This document shows positions 57,055-64,000 of a DNA stretch of 64,000 nucleotides, in pieces (within the stretch, counting starts at the first letter, position 1; each line of letters begins with the position of its first letter). Below the pieces are notes generated by a model. The model worked only from the letters and a program-made list of their open reading frames with translations, was not told the DNA's origin and did not search any database. Source of the stretch: Flaveria trinervia (Eukaryota > Streptophyta > Magnoliopsida > Asterales > Asteraceae). The position numbers and the translations under genes are program-made. The stretch spans positions 40,819,731 to 40,883,730 of the forward strand of contig CM046458.1 of assembly GCA_025506515.1 (NCBI GenBank), in the 5' to 3' direction.

Positions 57055-58077
57055 TGTCAGGATCAGTGATCACAAGTTTGATGTAATGGAGCGTAACGCA
57101 GCGGAATAAGAACAAGAATTAGACAAATTGTAGCAAGAATTGATACTCGTATGCATTAAGAACAAATACGGTTATAACGAGAGAATATATTTCTGTACCA
57201 AGGAATGTTTCAATAATATTGAATATTTCTGATCAAATCATTCATTTATTACAATAGGTTGACACCCCTTATATAGAGTGCAATCGCTGCTGTTATCACG
57301 GGAAAGTGAGAACTGGCAGATCTATTACAAAAATAACTAACTCTTAACAAACTACTAAAATGTTCACAACTACTGAGAACATATCAGAGTGTTAAGTACA
57401 GAATAAGAAACTACTGATAAGAAACTACTGAAACTACAACGACTGAAGAACAAGCTCTTCAGTCGTTTTACAAAACTACTGATAAATATAAAACTACTGA
57501 TGAGCACAACAACTGAAGAAGTATTCTTCAGCTGTTTGTGTCAAACCACTGAAAAGATAAAACATAAAACTATTGAAAGGTAAACCGTCACAACTACTGA
57601 AGAAGACCTCTTCAGCTGTTGTGACAATGTCTGATACTTTGGTCTTTAGCACTTGTGTCTTCAGACTTTGTCTTCAGCACTTGTGTCTTCAGACTTTGTC
57701 TTCAGCACTTGTGTCTTCAGACTTTGTCTTCAGCACTTGTGTTCAGACTTTGTCTTCAGCACTTGTGTTCAGACTTTGTCTTCAGCACTTGTCTTCAGAC
57801 TTTGTCTTCAGCACTTGTCTTCAGACTTTGTCTTCAGCACTTGTCTTCAGACTTTGTAATCAGCTGTTGTCTTCAGCACTTGTGTTCAGACTTTGTCTTC
57901 AACACTTGTGTTCAGACTTTGTCTTCACACTTGTGTTCAGACTTTGTCTTCAGCACTTGTCTTCAGACTTTGTAATCAGCTGTTGTCTTCAGCTGTTGTG
58001 GTCTTCAGTAGTTGTTGTGACGTCTGTGGGACTTAAAGGTTTTTCTGATCCGGCTCATTGGTTCTTTTGGTCCAACA
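57055..58077 (-). repeat. Copia D2 3' LTR with expanded minisatellite
   Basis: A 1023-bp LTR, about 135 bp longer than the D1 LTRs. It starts TGTTGGACCAAAAGAACC and ends GATCCTGACA. The TATA box is on the minus strand near 57270-57278 (ctatataag). The extra length comes from a minisatellite at 57640-57990. Confidence 0.85.
57640..57990 (-). repeat. Minisatellite in D2 LTR U3
   Basis: A tandem array of a 24-28-base unit, on the plus strand cttcagcacttgtgttcagactttg, with variants lacking tg or gt. About a dozen copies are seen. It creates long repetitive open frames (residues like SDFVFSTC) that are not genes. Confidence 0.9.
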
Positions 58078-58079
58078 AA

Positions 58080-61000
58080 CTCCCCCTGAACCAATGCAGC
58101 CAAAACCTTTAACTTTATTGAGGTCCCACTTATTGTTGGCAGAATGGTTGGTCTTTTTCCTTCTTGATCAGTTGAGAAGATGACCCATATAAGCACTGGC
58201 CTGGAAATGAGTCTCTGATGATTTGGTTGGCAATGTATGGATGGGAGCTCTATATTGGGGAATTGGACACTGAGCTGTTCCCCCATCCATGAGACTCACT
58301 TCCCATGTATAAGCCTGTAGCATTCTCTGGTGTATGCTCTGAGAAACATAATTTGTTCTTCCATGGTCAGGTTCTCAGATTCACCATCAAACAATCCTTC
58401 ACGCCCATACAGCTCTGAGATGTACTTGGCCTGTTTACCATTTTTGAGCTCAACTGTTGTAATCTGTCTGTATGCAAACTCATCAGGATGAGTCCCTTCA
58501 AATAACAGACTAAGCTCATTTTGTTTGAAGTTCTCAAGCCTCTTGTAGACTAACCCCTTTTTAATAATTCTGTTCTCTAACATCTTTTGGGGTGGCTGTT
58601 TAGTCTCATAGACCTTCTTGAAATCTTCTATAATCTCCCAAGGTGATACTACAAGGACCACTGTGATCTCTTCCTACGATCCTTTTTACTTGGCCCTTGT
58701 ATCTCGAAGGAAGTCTTTCTTTACAATCATGTGATCCACCCTAGGATCAGGCCATACTCTCACCTTTTCCTTCTGATATTAAAATGTGTTGGCAAGGGTG
58801 TACAACCTCAGAGCTTCTTTCTTCATACTTATTATTGATGACGAAGCAGCAAAAGTTTTGTCGATGCTTTTCAACATTTCATCATCATGAAGCCTTTGTG
58901 CTGTTCTTCTTCAATCTTTACTCTCACAGCTTCCATCTGTGAGGTGGGAGTGATGGGCATGGGTTTGGCTTTAGCCATGTTAGGACTGTAGACAGAGGCA
59001 GCCTATCTTCTTCCACATCATTCTCTTCTTCTTCTTCTTCTAGCCTCAACAACCCTTCTCTTCTTCTTCTTAGGTGCATCATCGGCTGTTGGTTTAGAGG
59101 GTAAGGGAGTTGGTTTTGTGGGTTGTGATTGTGGTTGTTTTAGAGAGGGAATGTTGACAGGCTGAGTTAGCATTTTGGAGGTGAGTGTTGCTTTTGAGTA
59201 TTTGGCTAGCTCAGTCCTGCTCCCTGCTCCTGCTTCATTCAAAGCTTCGACTACTAACCCCTTAGTGTATGCCTCAGACAAACATCTTGGAGGTTATGGC
59301 CAAGATACTGTCCCTGGTCCATGATTTAATCTCGATCAATGATCTCCTAAGATATTTTGCAATGAATCTGATCATGATCTCTAGTCTCTCTCTTTCTAAT
59401 GCATCATAACTTGCCATCTTGAGTTAATTTCTTCAACTTCAAGTCTCCTGATCTCTGAGTCAAGTTGTGCAGTATCGAACCCTTATCTATAGAGTTGATC
59501 AATAATGGCATCCATTGATTTACTATGAGTAGCATCTGCCATTTTGATCATCTCATCGAGTTGGAGCTCTTTCTCTTTTCCTTCACCCTTCCTCTTCTTA
59601 TATGTGACATGAAAGTCTTTGTGACTTTCACTCACTTGATCATTTTTGTTCCCTTCACAGACTCCTCTTCCTTCTCAGTTTTCTTTTCTTTCAGTTTGCT
59701 CTCCTCTTTGCTTTCACTAACTGACTCTCCCCCTTTTTGGTTGCATTGGTTGCAAGGGTTTGAGTAGCAGAAAGCCTTGTGCTCACAATCTCCTCCACCA
59801 GGGGTTGTATGATTGAGGGAAGCCTCTCATCCATGGTTTTGATCACAATGTCTGTGATCATTGGGGTGATGAGAGGTAGAGTTTGCTGAAAGATAGCAAC
59901 TGTTTGTTGAGAGGGGTTCTGTCCCTGAGAAGCAGTGCCAGAAACAGAAGCTGGTGGCTTGGAAGTTTTGAGTGGCTGAGTGTATGGGAGACCTTCAGGT
60001 GAAGGTGCCATCTGTGGGTTTATGTTGGTGGCAGATGGACTTGCTTCTTGAGAGAATTGGTCAAGTAGTCTTTGTAGTCTACTGACTTCTTCCTCAAGAA
60101 TTGTGTTCTAGGCCAGAACATCATAAAAGAAGCCCAGGTCATCATCAGCAGATGCTGAATCACCTGACCTCCTACTTGTAGTAGGATGTACGTGCACTGG
60201 GTGTAGACCAGTTTTAGCATGTGCCCGTTTCTTGGAACTGGGGACTTCCAGCCTCAGGACTATGTCCTTCATTAGCTGTTGCCTCTAGTGAGGTCTTAGC
60301 TATGTTACCAGCCTCATTCTGATCATGTGCTGATTCAGAAGAGGTGGCAGCCTCACTAGATATTCTAATCTCCATATCCACACCAGGAGATAGAACGTGT
60401 AAACCCCGATGCTGTGGGTTGTCAGAAGCATGGTGATCCTCGTCCTCAATAGCTGTGGTTCTCCCCTTTGTTAGTGGTTGTTGGGGAGGAGGAGAGGCAT
60501 GCAGCTGAGTCAGCACGTTGCAATGATAAGGGTGGGACTTTGGGGGGTGGTTGCATGGGGAGATGGGGTAAAAGCATGTGCACCTGGGGAGAATGGTGCT
60601 CTTCAATGGCAATCTCCTCAAATGAGGAAGATCCCAGATGTGTGGGTACCCCTTCTGTGGTTGCTGCAGGCTCCTTTTGAGAGGAATCCTGAGCGGCTGT
60701 GGCTGGGAGAGTCCTTATTCCACTAGGGGGTTATAACCAGTGGATATAGCCTGTGTTTGTGTTGCAGGGGCATCCTCAGGGGCTCATTTCCCTGAGTAGC
60801 CTTTCTGGTCTTCTTTTTAGTGGGTTTGGTGGGGACTTTGGATTTGGAGGTGGTGGCTGTGGGTTCCAGCTGCGTGGGTTTTCGCAGCTTGGCAGCCATT
60901 TTGAGTGATTGGTCAGAGTTGTGCCGGGAGTATACTTCAGGCAATACAGCCATAGCAGGGACTCCCAGGCCAACAAGTCCCTCAGCTTGAAGCTGGTTTT

Positions 61001-61613
61001 CAATTATGGCCATTATGAACCGAGGATATAATATCCAACGGTTAGCAGTTTGTTTTTGGGCCATATCCTTGAGCTAAAAATAGTATTTCAGAAAAATTTA
61101 AAGGTTGTTGCTCAAGGATGGAGTACATTACCTGTTGCCACCTTGTGGACATTTGATCCCATGATGAAGTCTTGGAGGCAAGGCATACATTTATCATATG
61201 AAATATGAGACGTTTGGCATCCGGGAAATGTTTCTTTAGTAAGGTAGATGCACTCAGGTTACCCTGGTATCCATGGTGGGCAAATGAATGATCTGTTGTG
61301 CCCTTTGGATAACCAGCTGGGAAAGTGGCATCATCCAGATTTAGGGTTTGGCGAAGAGTGTTTGGAGTGATGACCACTTTTTGGCCATGGACAAACGATT
61401 GAAGAGACTCTGTGTCGTTCTCCTCAGAGACGAAAGTGACGTTTGTCCAGAATTGGTTAAGGGATGGACATATATGGTGGGATTTACCAGAAATGCCGTT
61501 TTGTAGGGTGATTGAACCATTAAATCAATGGCGTTGTGAAACTTGGTCCAGTATGGCGATTTGGTGAGATGTGCGACACAGTTGTGTCGTGGTTTTAGTT
61601 GCATGGTCGCCAT
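58080..61613 (-). pseudogene. Copia D2 env-like protein
   Basis: Start MATMQLKPRHNCVAHLTKSP at 61613, homologous to D1 31106. The longer open frame upstream to 61739 is probably not translated, because it runs into the 5' leader. Fragments in order: 61341-61613, 61042-61377 (TLNLDDATFPAGYP, HHGYQGNLSASTLLKKHF), 60723-61064 (NRWILYPRFIMAI, VPAMAVLPEVYSRH), 60214-60621, 59691-60011, 59018-59281 (basic tail), and 58296-58661 (IIKKGLVYKRLENFKQNELSL, HPDEFAYRQITTVELKNGKQAKY). It is broken in at least six places. No membrane helix is obvious. Confidence 0.6.
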
Positions 61614-61689
61614 TGATGAAGAGAGGGTAGAGAGTTTTTGAACGTTAGGTTTGAGAAGAGAAGATAAAAACTCTGAAGGTGGGATAAGG

Positions 61690-62355
61690 TATTTAAAGAG
61701 TCGGGTTAGAAAACGACTGGAAGTTTTGGTGTGAGTCATCAGTTGTTGAAACTACTGATGACGTGGTATTAACCGTCAGACGTTGAAACAGCTGAAGTCT
61801 CTGATTTAGTCATCAGTAGTTATAAAACTACTGAAGACAGTTTTGACTTCAGGTGATGAAACAACTGAAGACTTGGTATTAGTCATCAGTAGTTGTGAAA
61901 CTACTGAAGACAGTGGTTTTGTCAGCAGTTGTTGTAAACAGCTGAAGACTTGGTGTTAGTCTTCAGTAGTTGTAAACTACTGAAGACATGGTTTTGGCTT
62001 CAGGTGTTTTGAAACAGTAGTTGTAGAAACAACTGAAGAGAAATTACTCATCAGCTGTTTTCGTCAATTCTTAGCTTTTCAGCTGTTTCATAATGTCCTC
62101 AACACTTACTCATCAGACTTTGCATCTGCTTTTCAAGTGTTTCATAGGACATTAGTACTTATCTGTTTGTACTGATTTCAGTGGTTGTAACTACATCAGT
62201 GGTTTAGAACAGATAAAGTACTTCAGTACTTGTGAGGCATTTAGCCTTCAGTAGTTATAAAAACTACTGAGGGTGAAAGAACTCATCAGTACTTATATGT
62301 GACATGGTTACCAATGATCACCAGTACTTATACTGAGATCATCAGTAGTTGTCAC
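61690..62355 (-). promoter_or_regulatory. D2 motif array and weak TATA before env-like frame
   Basis: Iterated gtagtt..aactactgaagac pairs fill about 61740-62340, as in D1. The TATA position holds tatttaaa (61690-61697; minus TTTAAATA), weaker than the tataaata of D1, 77 bases before the ATG. Confidence 0.55.
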
Positions 62356-63160
62356 TTATTCTAGCTGCAGCATACCAAGCCTTAACACCAGGTTATGGAA
62401 AGTTGAACTATCCAAAGGCTTAGTAAAAATGTCTGCAAGCTCATCAGCACTAGGCACAAACATAGGATTAATTAGACCCTTTTCAAAACAATCTCTTATA
62501 AAATAGTGTCTAATTTCTATATGTTTAGTCCTAGAGTGCTGGACAGGATTCTTGACAATACAAAGAGCTGAAGAGCTATCCATTAACAATGGGGTCTTAG
62601 TCTCTGTTATGCCATAATCCAATAATTGGTTTTGAAGCCAGAGTACCTGAGATATACAGCTTGCAGCAGCAATGTACTCTGCTTCAGCAGTTGATGTAGC
62701 AACTGAGGTCTGTTTCTTGCTCTGCCAAAAATCAAGCAGTTGCCTAGGAATTGACATCCACCAGAAGTTGATTTCCTGGTCAACTTACACCCTGCTAGTC
62801 ACTATCAGAGAAAGCAACTAATTTACAAGAGTGCCCAGTGGAATACCATAAACCTAGAGATTGTGTGCCTTGCAAATATCTAAAGATCCTCTTGACTGCA
62901 ATCAGATGAGACTCTTTAGGTGCAGCCTGAAATCTAGCACAAACACATGTAGCAAACATAATATCTGGTCTAGAAGCTGTTAAGTACATCAAGGACCCAA
63001 TCATACATCTGTAAAGTGTTTCATCAACCACTTTACCTTTCTGATCTGTATCCAGTTGTGTGGTGCTGCACATAGGGGTAGAACAGGGCTTACAGTTTTG
63101 TAAATCAAACTTTTCCAAAAGATCTTTTGTGTATTTGGACTGATGAATGAAAAATTCCAT
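62356..63160 (-). pseudogene. Copia D2 RNase H and preceding linker
   Basis: Frame 62795-63160: FIHQSKYTKDLLEKFDLQNCKPCSTPM, MIGSLMYLTASRPDIMFATCVCARFQ, then VAFSDSD (first Asp of RNase H). A frameshift near 62790 moves to 62356-62757: KKQTSVATSTAEAEYIAAASC (Glu), LLMDSSSALCI (Asp), HSRTKHIEIRHYFIRDCF, ADELADIFTKPLDSSTFHN, ending at 62356. The domain is almost intact. Confidence 0.9.
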
Positions 63161-64000
63161 CAGCCTTTTGTTTGATTTGCAAACCTAGAAAGAACTGTAA
63201 TTCTCCCATGGCACTCATTTAAGACTTCTGTTGCATCAACTTTGTAAAGGCATCACACAACTGAGGATCAGAGGATGCAAAAATAATATCATCTACATAA
63301 ATTTGGACAAGTAGATTATGCTGCCCAGCTTTCTTATGAATAAAGTCTTATCAATGGAGCCTCTAGTGAAATCATTTTCCAGAAGAAAGTTTTATAATGT
63401 CTCATACCAGGCTCTAGGAGCTTGTTTCAACCCATAAAGAGCCTTATCAAGCTTATTCACCCAATTAGGATGTTTATTGTCCTCAAAGCCTGGTGGTTGA
63501 CATACATAAACCTCTTCTTTAATTTTCCCATACGAAAATGCACTTTTGACATCCATTTGACAAACTTTAAGTTTTTGATAAGCAGCATAAGCTAAAAACA
63601 ATCGAATTGCTTCCAGTCTGGGTACAGGGGCAAAGGTTTCATCATAATCAATACCTTCTTCTTGTGCAAACCCCTGAACAACCAGTCTGGCCTTGTTCTT
63701 AACAATAAGCCCATTTTCATCAGTTTTGTTCCTAAACACCCATTTAGTGCCTATTGCACACTTACCTGGAGATAGAGGAACCAGTTCCCACACTTGCTAT
63801 TTCTTGAACTGAAGAAGCTCAAGCTGCATGGCATCAACCCATCCATTGTCCTTTAAAGCAATGTGATAATTCTTTGGCTCTTGCTGACTAATGAAGAGAG
63901 CATAGAAGCAGAAATTTGACAATTGACTTCTTGTTGATACGCCAGCAGTGATATCACCAATGATTTGAGACATAGGGTGATTCTTCAGATCTTGATACAC
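63161..64000 (-). pseudogene. Copia D2 reverse transcriptase (runs off window)
   Basis: Frames 63797-64000 (HPMSQIIGDITAGVSTR, WVDAMQLELLQFKK) and 63392-63793 (GTKWVFRNKTDENGL, NKARLVVQGFAQEEGIDYDETFAPVPR, CQMDVKSAFSYGK, LDKALYGLKQAPRAWYE). The YVDDIIF site is at about 63278-63305. FAPVPR replaces the usual FAPVAR. An in-frame stop separates the two frames at 63796 (QQxVWEL region). It continues past 64000. Confidence 0.9.

Larger units (their letters stand above)
57055..64000 (-). mobile_element. Copia D2 (Sirevirus-like), 3' part
   Basis: The minus-strand copy of the D family, leaving the window inside RT. From 64000 downward: RT, RNase H, the motif array, the env-like frame, polypurine tract (ttcagggggagt, ending about 58078) and 3' LTR (57055-58077). 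It is inserted in the G LTR. Its pol is less broken than that of D1. Confidence 0.9.

Noticed and set aside
57573..58112. A 179-residue open frame rich in SDFVFSTC and LSSALV repeats
   Set aside because: It is the translation of the U3 minisatellite in the D2 LTR; overlapping frames give the same kind of repeats, and it lies wholly within an LTR.
60468..60726. Plus-strand frames (MLVVVGEEERHAAE and MLGRRRGMQ)
   Set aside because: Antisense shadows of the Pro/His-rich part of the D2 env-like protein.
1..64000. Host protein-coding genes
   Set aside because: Every open frame with recognisable similarity belongs to a retroelement or LINE; no frame shows intron-bearing host gene structure or a non-transposon domain.

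Overview
The window looks like a piece of a plant nuclear genome made entirely of nested transposable elements. I found no host gene. The elements are of plant types: several Ty1/copia families primed by an initiator-Met-tRNA-type site (TGGTATCAGAGC), a Ty3/gypsy element with a TGGCGCCGTTGCCGGG primer site, an L1-type LINE, a hAT-type MITE and a Cassandra TRIM carrying a 5S-rRNA-derived segment. The solo LTR starting TGTCACACCCC and the env-like reading frames after copia pol recall repeats common in Asteraceae, so a daisy-family genome is my guess (inference only; no search was possible).

Layout, host first. Copia A (+) runs from the window start to about 44263. Its LTR holds a 2.5-kb solo LTR (611-3137) and its gag holds a hAT-type MITE (3986-4658). 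The gag is then split by copia C1 (5146-37646, exact 5-bp target duplication AATGT). After C1, copia A resumes with its zinc knuckle, is split by a LINE (37766-40974, 12-bp duplication), and continues with protease and integrase up to a Cassandra TRIM (44264-44771). C1 itself holds a gag-protease gypsy element (5461-11504), a second C-family copy C2 (from 11921, with PBS, gag, protease, integrase, RT, RNase H and an env-like tail) and copia D1 (23104-35449, two near-identical LTRs).

Next comes a minus-strand gag-only copia, F (44772-47825, two 562-bp LTRs). It is followed by copia B (+, about 47826-53942), truncated in RT by copia C4 (from 53943). The gag of C4 is cut by a minus-strand A/B-type LTR, G (56259-57054), which is cut in turn by copia D2 (minus strand, 57055 to the window end, running off the edge inside RT).

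Nearly all coding regions are broken by stops and frameshifts and are given as pseudogenes. Three patterns deserve attention. Each copia family repeats its own short motif through its LTR and other noncoding parts: CTTCCGAAG in A/B/G, TCGCACGACTGA in C, ACTACTGAAGAC in D. In C and D the same motif array recurs between pol and the env-like frame, followed by a TATA box, like a second promoter. In all four copia families a TGCAGG acceptor-like site sits at the gag/pol boundary, just after a gag stop codon in three of them. Many D1 frameshifts are one-base losses in homopolymers relative to D2, so part of the decay may be assembly error.
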